From: Melastoma dodecandrum
Taxonomy: Eukaryota > Streptophyta > Magnoliopsida > Myrtales > Melastomataceae
Direction of reading: 5' to 3'
Length of the DNA: 64,000 nucleotides
NCBI GenBank assembly: GCA_029817715.1
Contig: JARUPY010000473.1
Span: 7,006,001-7,070,000, forward strand
Made by a program: the position numbers and the translations under genes. Within the stretch, counting starts at the first letter, position 1, and every line of letters starts with the position of its first letter. Shown here piece after piece: positions 45,556 through 55,899 of this stretch. Below the pieces are notes generated by a model. That model ran no database searches, had not been told where the DNA came from, and saw nothing but the letters and a program-made list of their open reading frames with translations.

Positions 45556-46535
45556 TGATGCGGGAAAACGAAACTTTCGTTATTGGGTTAGCCATACACT
45601 TCACATGTTTCTAGCGATTCACATGGTATCATCAAATGATACAAGTCTTGGATAAGAATCTACAACGCACTAAAACCCCCTGTAGACGATCCTTTACTCC
45701 GACAACATCCAGGGTTCCTCGAACAATGTGATATCTCACGCCGGGTAAATCCTTAACCCTTCCCCCTCTTACTACGACTACAGAATGTTCTTGTGAATTA
45801 TGGCCAATACCAGGTAATCTAATTAGCAAGGGTTTTAGAATAGTCAAGGCTACTCGATAAAGGATGGATGGCATTCATCAGTACGTGGATCCGCCGTAGG
45901 GGTTGGTTCAGCCACTCGACGACCAGCACTAGCCATTGAAAAACCAATTGTAGTGCTTTATGCAGTGGGGTACCGCGATCGAACATTACCTGAACGCCCC
46001 GATAATGGAAAATGGAAAAAAAGGTCACCAAACAAAGTAAACTTTAACTTAAACAAATTAAGAAGAACCCGAACAAGATCTGGTTAGAACAACCTCGAAC
46101 CCGGATACAGCGATGACACCACCATGAACGAAAGGTTGTGAACACTCTCAACTCGCTACACTTAGATTCTAGGCTAAGTGTTACAGAGAATAGATAAAAC
46201 AACTCAAGTTTAAACTTTCCAAAAGCTTTCTCTTTCTCCTTCTGCATATAACCCTTTAAAAGACATCGAAGAGAGTTCTAGACCAACTGCACTAAATGCA
46301 CTAAAGACACTCCCCACTACCACCATCTCACTAACTTCATAAATGACTCCATTTAAAACTCTAAGACTTCAAATTCGTCCTTCCATGGGCTGTCTTAAGT
46401 AGGGGCCTTTACTTCTCCAAAATGCTTTAGACTTGCCCAAATGAAGCATTACTTGGTCCAAACCACTCCAGCACATTGTAGGCCACAAATTCTTCCTTGA
46501 TTATAACTTCTTCAATCTGGTTATGGTGTGCATCA
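45556..46535 (-). repeat. Gypsy 5' LTR (right copy) containing a foreign insert
   Basis: Starts TGATGCGGGAAAAC and ends GGTGTGCATCA. LTR sequence shared with the left copy is confined to the first about 15 bp and to about 46027-46535. The segment 45570-46026 is absent from the left LTR and includes plastid rps12 DNA. The rest of that insert (about 45817-46026) is of unknown origin. Confidence 0.85.
45569..45816 (-). pseudogene. rps12: Plastid-derived rps12 fragment (exon 2 end plus start of intron 2)
   Basis: On the minus strand 45816 to about 45680 encodes [35 protein letters not shown] and VGVKDRLQG. This is the plastid form of ribosomal protein S12; the mitochondrial form differs (VKDSPGVKFHC type). 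It passes without a break into GTGCGTTGTAGATTC, the 5' end of the plastid group II intron. Intron sequence then continues to about 45570, including ATGTGAATCGCTAGAAACAT and ACCCAATAACGAAAG in reverse complement. The retained intron means the insert came from plastid DNA or unspliced RNA. It is a nuclear plastid sequence, too short and out of context to be functional. Confidence 0.88.
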
Positions 46536-48408
46536 AGCAGCCTTCAGCGATCAAGGAACTAAAGCAAACAACCAATGGTGCATCATAAATATGCGGGCAT
46601 AAAGACTTAGTGCAAGTAACAAAAGGAAGTCATCTGCTGATAACTCAGGACTCTCATTGCTACAACATGTCAGAAGAAAGCAGTAGTAAGACTATTTTCC
46701 TCATACTAGAAAAGTAATAGAAAAAGTGGCAAGGACGGGGAATAGAATAGGTACTGTTTCTAGTTATCAGGAACTGTTTATCCACGGGCAGATACCGCTT
46801 CCGTTTGCCAGGCTCACCTGATTCCCTGATCATTGCCCCAATAGCACTAGCCACGAAGTTAATTGTGAAATGGGACGTCATGAAGTTAAAAGAAGCAAAC
46901 TGTGGATATTTTGAGTAGCAACCCATTAAATAGTTTGCATGGTTATCATAAAGAAGAAACCATGTAAATCAAAATCCACAAGCATTCAGAAAATCAAGAT
47001 CATCATAGAAGCCGTTCATAATTATTGATCCCCGGGTGCAGATGCAGGGTTCAAGAAGTTTGCAACTTTCTAAATTGGGATCCCGATGAATAAGCCAAGA
47101 AAGCCAATGATTAGATGAAGAATATGAGGGGGACGGACCAGGACCAGGTGGGGCACTTGGAGACGAGGTTGTTGCCGGAGAAGATGAACTCGGAGACGCA
47201 GAGGACGCCCTTTCCCTTGAAGGCAGAGATGGTGCAGGGGCTGGTGATCCTCTCGATGGTGCCCTTGAAGGCCTCGTGAAGCTTCTGGGTCAGCACCATC
47301 TCCCCCCTCCCCTTTCCCTGTGATCCCTAATTTTTCTCCCTCCCTCCCCTCCGTGGAATCGCTTTCTTACAAATGCAAGATCATCTTCTGAACCAGTTGA
47401 TTTTTGTCCGATTCTAATAATTCCTCCGGTTCCTGATCGGATTATTGAAGGGGGGAGAACTTCGACTCCCAATTGGATTGTTTGTTGGGCGGGGGAGACC
47501 GTCTAGTCCAGAAGTGAAAACCAATCGAGCCGTTCAAGTTCAATTATGACTAAGCTTAAGCCGAATTCGAGTCCGTTCTTTAATAAAATGAGTCGAACTC
47601 ATACCTTAACACTTATAATTTAATGACTCGCGATCACCTAATATTATATAATAAATATTAATAATTTTATAAATAAATATTAATGTTTTGAACTTTAAAT
47701 AAAAAAATTCTAATGTTAGGGCTAGAGCAGCCATCCTTATGCTCCACATCCTGTGTCTCACCACGTCCTTATCCGTCTCTTTCCTCACATCCGCCTTGCC
47801 GTTTCTCACGTTCACCTTTGCGTCGGCCTTTCCCTTTGCGTCGACCTTCCCTTTCGCGTTGGCCCTCCCCTTTCAGACGTCCGCCTCCTTTTTCCTCTTT
47901 CCCTGCGTGCGCCTGCGTCCTCCTGCTCATTCGTGAGCCAGAGAAGCTCGACAAGCTCAGTTTCGCCGTCTCCGGCCTTTCTCAGATCTGGTGCGTAACC
48001 GCTTTATTGACGGCGGAAACCGTAACACGTTGCGGTGACGAAGGGATGTGGTTCAAAGTAAATGAAGAAGAGACACAAAATGTGAAAAAAGCGTTCCATT
48101 GACAGTACTTGGGCGGAGAAGACTTGGACGGAAGAAAAGATAAGAGAAAATGAAGACAACTGAAATGCCCTTTGTGGGTAGAAGTGATTGTTTGTTATGT
48201 TACAATTGAGCAAGAACGACTTATTTATAGACACAAACTTAAGTAACTGTCATCCTAAACACATTTAAACACGTGTTTACTACATTTAAAATTGTCACAC
48301 TAGCGTCCGCGACAATGTCAAAGTGCTCATGCGACAACGTCAAAGTGCTTCTACGGCAGCAACAACTGCTGCGACGACACCCTTAGATGGTACCTGCTTC
48401 TACGTCAG

Positions 48409-48550
48409 CCGTCGATGGTGCTGCTTCTACGCCATCCGTCGATGGAACTACTTCTACGCTTGTCGTCAATGGTGCTGCTTCTACGCCATCCGTCGATGGA
48501 ACTGCTTCTACGCCAGCCGTCAATGGAGCTGCTTCTACGCCAGCCATCGA
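48409..48550. repeat. 27-bp minisatellite, about five copies
   Basis: Units approximate GTCGATGGTGCTGCTTCTAC plus GCCATCC, starting near 48409. Copies vary between GTCGATGGAAC and GTCAATGGTGC. Being 9 codons long, it keeps an open frame reading VDGAASTPS-like units (48387-48614) and other open frames on both strands. It lies inside the hAT element. Expression is not supported. Confidence 0.82.
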
Positions 48551-48973
48551 TGCTGTCCAGGATGTCCATCGACGAACCATGGAGTTCACCATCATCGATG
48601 GCGTTTCTCTCTAGGCTTGCTGTTACATATGGTATCATTGATGTTAGGCTCGACCTTGCCCAAAATGTCGTTTTACCTTATAAACACGCTTGCAGTGTGT
48701 TGTTATTTTTTATTTTGTTGAGCTGAGTTCAAGTCCAACGAGGCGAGCCTACTGAGCTTATATTGGAGCCGAGTTCGAGTTGTCCATTTAAGTTTAGGCT
48801 CGACCTATATTCGAGCCTATCAAGTCGAGCTTGAGTTCCCTAAAATTGGACCGAGCTGAGCTCGAGCTTCAGTTTCTAGGCTCGATCGAGCTCGAGCCGA
48901 ATTCGAGCTTTGCATTTCTGTTATCGAGCCGGGCTTGAACCTGGAACGGTTCGATATCAGTTCGACTCGTTTT

Positions 48974-49203
48974 TGTTAGTGGATCTTCATCATGCATCTT
49001 TGCATTAATGCCTCAGCACACAATCGTTACACATTGATCTTCGCACACCAGCGTGGCGGACACAATGGGATACAACAGCCAGCATTGAAGACTGTTTTCG
49101 TTCTAACATGTATTTAATCTTCTTTCCTAAAATCTATAAATACTCCCTAAAACTCACTTTGTAATGACAACCGATCATTCTCTTTCTCATCCGAATTCGT
49201 TCA
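48974..49203 (+). repeat. Copia 5' LTR
   Basis: 230 bp, TG...CA, with a TATA-like CTATAAATACTCCC near 49133 that would drive element transcription. Confidence 0.93.
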
Positions 49204-49308
49204 TGTTATCAAGAGCCTAAAACCTGATTCTGTTCCCCACTCTTAAACTCTTCTTTCTCTCCCTCCCCCCTCTTTTCTCCTTTTCCAACCCCTGTTCTCA
49301 GCTCAACA

Positions 49309-52300
49309 TGGCAAACAAAGCTCACCATTGATCCTCAGTGGATATCCCGCCTCCCACCCACAACAATCTACCTGGAATATCTCTCCCTGTCAGCACCACT
49401 ACTTCTCTTCCCTCTTCCCAACTCCAATCATTTTCCCCCTCCTCTCATAGTCCCCGATCATACTGCCACATCTCCCACCGTGTCCTCTAATATGTTTGTA
49501 CCCCACAACACTACCTCTCTACACACCGTCACTAATCTCATCACTGTTAAACTCTCTCCGACAACTACCAGCTCTGGTTGTCTCTTATGACATCTTATTT
49601 AATCTCCACTGATCTCTTCATGTATGTCGATGACACACTTCGAGCACCATCACCAAACCTCCCCACTCCCAACGGTCCCCCAATAGTCAATCCCTCCTAC
49701 GCAAACTAGCTCAAAACCAACCACTCAGTTCGTGCCTCACTTCTTGCCATCTATGAAAATCTCCCGGCCTATGACATTTGGTCAACCATTCGTAGTCGGT
49801 TCCTCGAAAACACAATGGCTAGAGAACTTGAGTTTCGGGAACGTCTCCTCAACATTCGTCTCACTACTCAGTCGATGTCCACTTATATACAGGATCTGAA
49901 AACCACCACGGATCAGTTGAGCTCCATCGGAAAAGCCATCCCAACCCCGGAACTCATTACCTACACCTTACGTGGTCTTCCTCATGCGTACAACACCCTT
50001 GTCACAACCCTCTCCTATGTCGTCACCGGACTTACCTTTGACCAGCTTCATGCAAATCTCCTCACTCACAGCGGCTCAAACAACAGGAAGACAAAGACGC
50101 CCTACCACCGCCGACAACCTTCCATTCCACTACTACTTCCCACACGAATCCAGGTCGCAGTCGCCTTTTCCCCCACCTCATCACCCTGACGGAGTTCACG
50201 ATCCATCCTCATTCACCACACCCTGCACTCTCCCTCCCCTTCTCCCAACCCCCCCTCGACGACCTTATCATCCCACCAACCATGCTCATCGCCCCCCCGG
50301 AAATGTCCCCTTTCCTACCCCAGGCGATTGGAGCCGCAAACTATCCGAATGTCAGATATGCAGCAAACCCGAACACTCCGCCACCACTTGCTACCAACGT
50401 TACAATCAAGTTCTCGCCGATGTTCCACAGACTTTTGCTGCCCTCTCTCTCGGCGAAACTAATGATGCCATCTGGTATCCAGACTCGGGCGCCATTCATC
50501 ACATGATCTTTGATCCCAATATCATTCACTCTCTCACCCCCTATACTGGTTCTAATCATGTTTTTGTAGGAAACGACTCCTCTATGCCAATTGCACACAC
50601 TGGAAACTTAACAGTATCAACTCCCCATCGAAACCTAAAATTCATCAATATTCTTCATGTTCTGACTCTAAGCCATAACCTTCTCTTCATTCACAAACTC
50701 TGTCTAGACAATGACTGTGTTGTTAGTTTTAACGTCACTCATTTTCTTGTCAAGGATCATTTGACGGGCAAAACTTTCCTCCGACGCCGCACTACCGATC
50801 CTCTCTACCCGGTCCCACTTCAGCCATTGGCCCCCTAGAGGCCTTATTGCTCAAGTTTACCCCTCCGCCACATGGCATGCCCGCTTATGTCACCCTAATG
50901 CTGAAGTCCTTCGACAACTACGACAGGCTGGTTGCATTCCCTCTTCATCCCAATCCACTCAGGCTCCTTGCCACTCCGGCTGCATAAGTAAAACAACCCG
51001 ACTTTCCTTTTCCCCCTCGCAGTCTCGAGCCACCACCCCATTTTCTATTACTCATTCGGATGTTTGGCGGTCCCCGATAAAATTAAACTTAGGCTTTCAA
51101 TATTATGTCCTTTTTGTCAATGATTTTTCTCAGTACTCATGGGTTTTTCCTCTACATCGAAAAGTGAAGTTTTGACCACCTTCAAACATTTGTTTCACCT
51201 CGTTCAAAACCATTTTTCAGCAATGATTCAAACATTTTACTCTGATGGTGGTGGCAAATACGTCAACCTCGAGTTCACCCACTTCTCATCCCTCAACGGT
51301 ACTGCCTTCCAACTATCCTGTCCATACACCCCTCAACAAAATGGGATTGTCGAAAGGAAACATCGTCACATCAACGACCTTGCTCGTACTATCCGACTTC
51401 ATGCCCAATTACCAACCTCTTTTTGGGTAGATGTTGTTTTGACGGCTATCTACACCATCAATCGCTTACCCTCATCCTCCCTCCAATTTCAATCCCCTTA
51501 CGCCACTCTCTATCGATATCGGCCCGTTTACTCCATTCTTCGTGTCTTTGGATGCCTATGCTATCCAAACCTTGGCCACCACTCTGCAAAAAAACTTGCT
51601 CCTCGATCCACAACATGTATCTTCATCGGTTGCTCTAGAAACCATAAAAGTTACCGCTGCCTTGATCCGACTAGCGGACGAGTCTATATGCTGCATGTTC
51701 TCTTCCACGAAACAACCTTTCCCTGCACCTCCCTCACTTCCTCATCCACCTCTCCCAACCAGGATACCTCTGATCTCATCACCGCCCTCCTTCTCTTACC
51801 AGCCTCACCGACCCATACATTCCCTTCACCAATCCCTACACAACCCCACCATCCGGCCCTGCCCTCACCTCCGCCGACTATCCATGCACCATCCAATCCC
51901 CAGCCTCAAATCAGGTCCTCCATCACCCCCATTACCCGCAAACGTAACTCCACTCAACATTCATCTTATGGTGACCCGCGAAAGGCCGGCATTCACCAAC
52001 CTCGTAAAATCATTAGTCTCCACCCTCAAAGCCCAATCAGCACCCCCACCTCCTTCTGTCAGGCTTCTCAACACGCTACCTGGCGAGTCGCAATGGTCGA
52101 TGAATTCAACTCTCTTCTTGCTAATGGCACATGGACTCTTGTCCCACCACACACCTCACAAAACATCATCGGCAACAAATGGATCTTCAAGCTGAAGCTT
52201 CGCCCCAATAGCAGCATCGAGCGTCACAAAGCTCGCCTCGTTGCCTAAGGCTTCACTCAGCGTGTCGACATCGACTATCATGAGACCTTCAGCCCCGTCA

Positions 52301-53581
52301 TTAAGCCAACCACCATCCGCTTTGTCCTCTCCATAACTGTCTCTCGTCAGTGGCCCATCTGACAGCTAGATATCAAAAACGCCTTCTTTCACGGACACCT
52401 TTATGAACTTGTCTTCATGAACAACCTCCCGGCTTCACTCATCCTCGTTTTCCCACTCACGTTTTTCGCCTACACAAATCTCTATACGGCCTCAAACAAG
52501 CACCACACGCATGGTTTCAACGCTTCAGCAACTTCCTCATGTCACTCGACTTTCAGCAAAGTTGAGTTGATTCCTCCATGTTCATCCTCATGCAACAATC
52601 TGATATTCTCATCCCCCTCTTGTATGTTGACGATATTGTCCTCACCGGCATCAACGCCTCTCTCCTCACTAATGTCATATCACAATTGTCCGCTCAGTTT
52701 GCCATGAAGAATCTCAGCGATCTTCACCACTTTCTCAACATTCAGGTTCGTTGAATCCCCATTGGCATCTTTCTTTCTCAAGAACACTATGCGCGAACTT
52801 TGCTCCAGCAAAACAACATGCACCAATCCAAACCAGCCTGCACTCCACTCCCAAAACGATCATACCCCTTCGACTCCGTCCGCCAACCGCTTTCGAATCC
52901 CATTACCTTTCGCGAAATTGTTGGTGGCCTCCAATACCTAACGCTTACTCGACCAGATATCACCTATGCGGTAAATCAATTAAGTCAATATATGCATTGT
53001 CCTTATGACATCCACTTGCAGCCTGCCAAACGGGTTCTTCGTTACATCAACGACACCATCCACATTGGACTGCCCCTCTCCGCCACATCCCCTACCTCTC
53101 TAACAACATATGCTAATGCGGACTGGGCCGGCTGCCCCTCCACCAGACGTTCCACAACTGGCTATGCCATCTTCCATGGCACAAATCTCATCTCGTGGTG
53201 CTCGAAGAAATAACCCACCGTCTCTCGCAGTTACACCGAAGCTGAGTATCGAGCACTTGTATATGCCGTCGCCGAAACAACATGGCTTTCCTACTTGGCT
53301 GATGAACTCCAACAACAGCTATCTTGGCCAATGCTAGGGTTTGCGACAACCTCGGAGCTACCAATCTTGCCGACAATCCCATTCAGCATGACCATACCAA
53401 ACGTGTGGATCTTGATTACCATTTTGTCCGGGAAAAGGTGATCCTCGAAGAGGTCATTGTTCGGTATGTATCTACCAAACAGCAAAAAGCAGACGTTCTC
53501 ACCAAGAATCTCTTGGGATCGCACTTCGAGGACCAACGTCACAATCTCACGCTTCAGACGATGCATGAGATTGAGGGGGCA
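49309..53581 (+). pseudogene. Copia gag-pol polyprotein, broken
   Basis: Gag has the UBN2-type block SMSTYIQDLKTTTDQLSSIG and LRGLPHAYNTLVTTLS (49815-50189). In another frame lies the zinc knuckle CQICSKPEHSATTC (about 50354-50395), followed by the protease motif WYPDSGAIHHM near 50475. The pre-integrase block WHARLCHPNAEVLRQLR is near 50870. Integrase follows with FYSDGGGKYVN, CPYTPQQNGIVERKHRHIND and SFWVD (51139-51560). RT starts WRVAMVDEFNSLLANGTW (about 52080), and the catalytic LYVDDIVLT is near 52620. RNase H has NADWAGCPSTRRSTTGYA (about 53115) and DVLTKNL (53505). Stops after HKARLVA (52246) and near 52362, plus several frame changes, inactivate it. Confidence 0.92.
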
Positions 53582-53812
53582 TGTTAGTGGATCTTCATCC
53601 ATGCATCTCTGCATTAATGCCTCAGCACACAACCGCTACCCTTTGATCCTTGCACACCAGCATGGCCGACACAATGGGAGACGACAGCCAACATTGAAGA
53701 TTTTTTTCGTTCAAATTCGTATTTTATCTTCTTTCTTGGAGTATATAAATGCTCCCTAAAACTCACTATGTAATGGCAACCGATCATTGTCTTTCTCATT
53801 TGAATTCGTTCA
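53582..53812 (+). repeat. Copia 3' LTR
   Basis: 231 bp, same start and end as the 5' LTR, with a TATATAAATGCTCCC promoter-like box near 53742. It differs from the 5' copy by about 30 substitutions and one indel. Confidence 0.93.
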
Positions 53813-53868
53813 GTTTTCACCCCAAGTCTAGTCAGTGCCGCGGGCCCAAAAACCAAAACCTGGATAAA

Positions 53869-54131
53869 TGATGTAGGAGCATAATATTTTTTTAGATTTT
53901 ATGATATTAGAAACACCCTAGAAAGACCATATTAAATTTCTTTTAGATTTCTTATAGTACTAATAACTCATTTGGCATACAAGCGACAATAAATTCTAAA
54001 TTTAAAATTTTTTGATGTTTTCTTACCAATTTTATAATTCTTCCATTGTTTTCTTCATCACAATCATTCGGTCCAAGTTTTTTATACTAGCTTTTATGTG
54101 ATTTCTCTTTTTTTTTGTGTTACTCCACGTC
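53869..54131. repeat. LTR-like sequence related to the RFT1-intron solo LTR
   Basis: Starts TGATGTAGGAGCATAATATT and follows the same order as 21315-21562, with AGATTTTATGATATTA and later TATGTGATTTCTCTTTTTTT. It ends near CTCCACGTCA. No matching 5-bp duplication was found, so this may be a truncated or decayed copy. Confidence 0.6.
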
Positions 54132-54429
54132 ATATTCCCCTTCTTTATTGATGTTCATCCATATTCCTAGTTTAAGTGGTCTCTCCAGCGTCTACTGGTC
54201 GAGAATTGAGACATGGCTGTTTCTAAGAGTGCGTATAATAAGAATGAGGACACAAGTCAATAATTGAGAGTTGAGGGAATGCAACTTTGAGCATTCAACA
54301 TCGGACATCTTGATCCTGGCATCAAAGACGGTATTGGTCAAATTCTTGTCTAAACCTTATTTACTGTTTCATCATATAACTTATCAAAATAGTTATTTTC
54401 TTTTTTGATTTTGGTTAAATGTTCCATAT

Positions 54430-55560
54430 GTCCTCGTCAATGGATGTGACAACTTCGTCAAATAATAAAAGGATCACGCTAATAGATCGAATATCAAACA
54501 GCATAAACTTGAAAAATTCAAGAATGTCATCACTTGCAAAGAAATGCTTATAAAATTACTATGGAATTCAAAGTTATATGAAGCGAAACATATACTCAAA
54601 TATTATGTCACTAGTGATATGTCTTTCCTTGCCGTTGATTAGTTTCATATTGATGATGAAACTGAAGAAAAAGATGTACAATGGTTGGTCATCTATCAAA
54701 AAAATTAGGATAGATTAAGCTCGTTAAGCGCATTGTGATTATTGTTGATGCTTGTGATAACGAAACATGCGAAAGGGCAATCCAGTAAATATGAAAATAT
54801 GGTTCGAATATGAGGCTTCCTATTTGTTATAAGTTGTATCGTCTTCCGATGCGAATGGAATACAAAAGATTTGAACAAGGATTATATATGAAGGCATGAC
54901 CAAATGCAATGGTTCCATTATGTTAGATGGTTGGGTAGATCGAAACTCGCAAACTTTGGTTAATATTCTTGTGAATTATTTTAAGGAACTTGAATTCAAA
55001 AAAGTTGAAAAGAAATTATTAAACAATTTTTATGAAAAATGTTACGGAGAAGAATGTCATATAAGTCATTACCGATGGAGCTAACTTTGTTTTAGGTATT
55101 CATTCTTGTACGTGCTCGTATACTTCATAGTCGATAAGTTATATTACATAGTTCTAACTTTTTTCTTTGAATACGAAATCTTCTACCGGATAGAAAATGT
55201 AATAAACATGTTGCGCAGCTACAACCATAATATGAATTTGCAATATATTTGGTTGGATTATTATGCAAATTTACTGCAATGCTTAACTTTATGAGAGGCC
55301 ATATCCAGAAAAGAGAGTTACTGTTGAAGTTACTCAATTCGTAACTCTGTTTTTAACATTGTAGATGCTTCATTTGTTCAAAATTTTTTGCGAAAAAGAT
55401 GCTTACATTATAGTAATGTGATATATTCCAAAATGATGGAGGGCATGTCACGTTGTCTTGAAATTATTTTTTTGAAATATATCATTATGCATACCGAATG
55501 TGATGAATCAATTGACTACGTTTCTTTTTACTAATGGATAATAAAAAGAAGATGACAATG
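54430..55560 (+). pseudogene. hAT transposase relic of the DUF659 type
   Basis: The forward sequence at about 54896-55010 encodes MTKCNGSIMLDGWVDRNSQT then LVNILVNYF. This corresponds to the IMSDGWTD..LINFLVN block that opens the DUF659 region of one plant hAT transposase group. About 55270-55480 encodes MLNFMRGHIQKRELL and, after a break, SIRNSVFNIVDASFVQ. This matches the downstream RPAVTRFAT-type region, weakly. Many stops and shifts separate the pieces and no terminal repeats were assigned. The identification rests mainly on the first block. Confidence 0.55.
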
Positions 55561-55899
55561 TACACCTATATATGTGTGAGTAAGTATGAAGCTTTTGGAT
55601 AGGACTAAGGAAGCCATACAAAAGTAGTTTCAGTATAAACAAGAGAAGTATCGACACATATTTGATATCATTACCATGAGATGTGAATCGTCCATAATTG
55701 AAGTTTCTTGTTCTTGTTCACCACAAGTGTAGTTAAAATCTTAAAGAAGAATTTAATATAAACGATGTTATTTATCTTGTCTTTTCACAATATCGTTGCG
55801 GCTCTTAAATGATTAATTTGCGAGATGGATGAACATAAATATATAGGATGATATTGTTTTTCTGTAGAGTTGTCATGACTTGGGGTGATGTTTAGGAAG

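Larger units (their letters stand above)
38107..46535 (-). mobile_element. Ty3/gypsy LTR retrotransposon inserted in ATG3 exon 3
   Basis: The element lies between the perfect 5-bp duplications AGCAG at 38102-38106 and 46536-46540. Both ends read TGATG...CATCA. The left LTR is 38107-40627 and holds a later solo LTR. The right LTR is 45556-46535 and holds a plastid-derived insert. The primer-binding site, read on minus, is TTGGTATTAGAGC at about 45542-45554, next to the right LTR. The polypurine tract, read on minus as AATAAAGGGGGAA (40628-40640), abuts the left LTR. The order gag, protease, RT, RNase H, integrase on the minus strand makes it gypsy-type. Coding is broken, so the element cannot move on its own. 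Confidence 0.93.
36040..47299 (-). pseudogene. ATG3: ATG3 (autophagy E2-like conjugating enzyme), disrupted by retroelements
   Basis: Minus-strand exon relics follow the ATG3 order. Exon 1 (47299-47139) has MVLTQKLHEAFKGTIERIT and SEFIFSGNNLVSKCPTWSW. Exon 2 (46825-46755) has ESGEPGKRKRYLPVDKQFLI then TRN. Exon 3 is split by a gypsy insertion: 46558-46536, then 38106-38009, with SVEEEYEA and DNDDNDGWLATHGKPK. Later pieces are FGGEEEEYIP (about 37890), EPDDDNILRTRTYGVSIT (37619-37540), DKYCQNPRV (about 37430), LLQPELVLEDVSQDHARK (about 37200), [20 protein letters not shown] (about 36345) and VASVIPTIEYDFTMDFDLGS (about 36100), ending at 36040. ATG3 transfers ATG8 to phosphatidylethanolamine. 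The catalytic Cys of HPCRHG is still encoded. However, a TGA replaces the Cys codon of VPCLRR in exon 3, a TAA lies after NPRV, and frameshifts occur in exon 3 and near 36285. Introns are retained, so it is a decayed gene copy, not a retrocopy. Confidence 0.93.
48974..53812 (+). mobile_element. Ty1/copia LTR retrotransposon inserted in the hAT 3' terminal repeat
   Basis: The LTRs are 48974-49203 and 53582-53812, both starting TGTTAGTGGATCTTCATC and ending GAATTCGTTCA. The 5-bp duplication GTTTT lies at 48969-48973 and 53813-53817. A primer-binding site like the Met-initiator tRNA complement (TGTTATCAAGAGC) starts at 49204. A polypurine tract (GATTGAGGGGGCA) ends at 53581. The order gag, protease, integrase, RT, RNase H on the plus strand makes it copia-type. 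By eye the LTRs differ at about 30 of 230 positions (roughly 13 percent), so the insertion is old. Confidence 0.95.
47509..53825. mobile_element. Non-autonomous hAT element with perfect target duplication, split by copia
   Basis: The perfect 8-bp duplication GTCTAGTC lies at 47501-47508 and 53826-53833. The left end is CAGAAGTGAAAACCAATCG. The right end in reverse complement is TTGGGGTGAAAACGAGTCG once the copia insertion is skipped. Subterminal DNA has many GAGCCGAG/CTCGAGC-type motifs (47525-47600 and 48720-48960), like the element at 3980-5039, so both belong to one family. Without copia it is about 1.47 kb. It has no transposase sequence, but it holds a Pro/Arg-coding low-complexity tract (47740-47930) and a 27-bp minisatellite. 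Confidence 0.9.

Noticed and set aside
45569..45816. Mitochondrial origin of the rps12 fragment
   Set aside because: The protein sequence ([13 protein letters not shown]) and the adjoining intron start match the plastid form. The mitochondrial version differs at these residues.
45632..45874. A real 80-codon gene resembling ribosomal protein S12
   Set aside because: It begins mid-protein, continues into plastid intron sequence and lies inside a gypsy LTR, so it is a transferred plastid fragment, not a nuclear gene.
36040..47299. ATG3 as an intact gene with a very large intron holding the gypsy element
   Set aside because: The insertion is inside exon 3, marked by the AGCAG duplication within codons. 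Stops and frameshifts occur in at least three other places.
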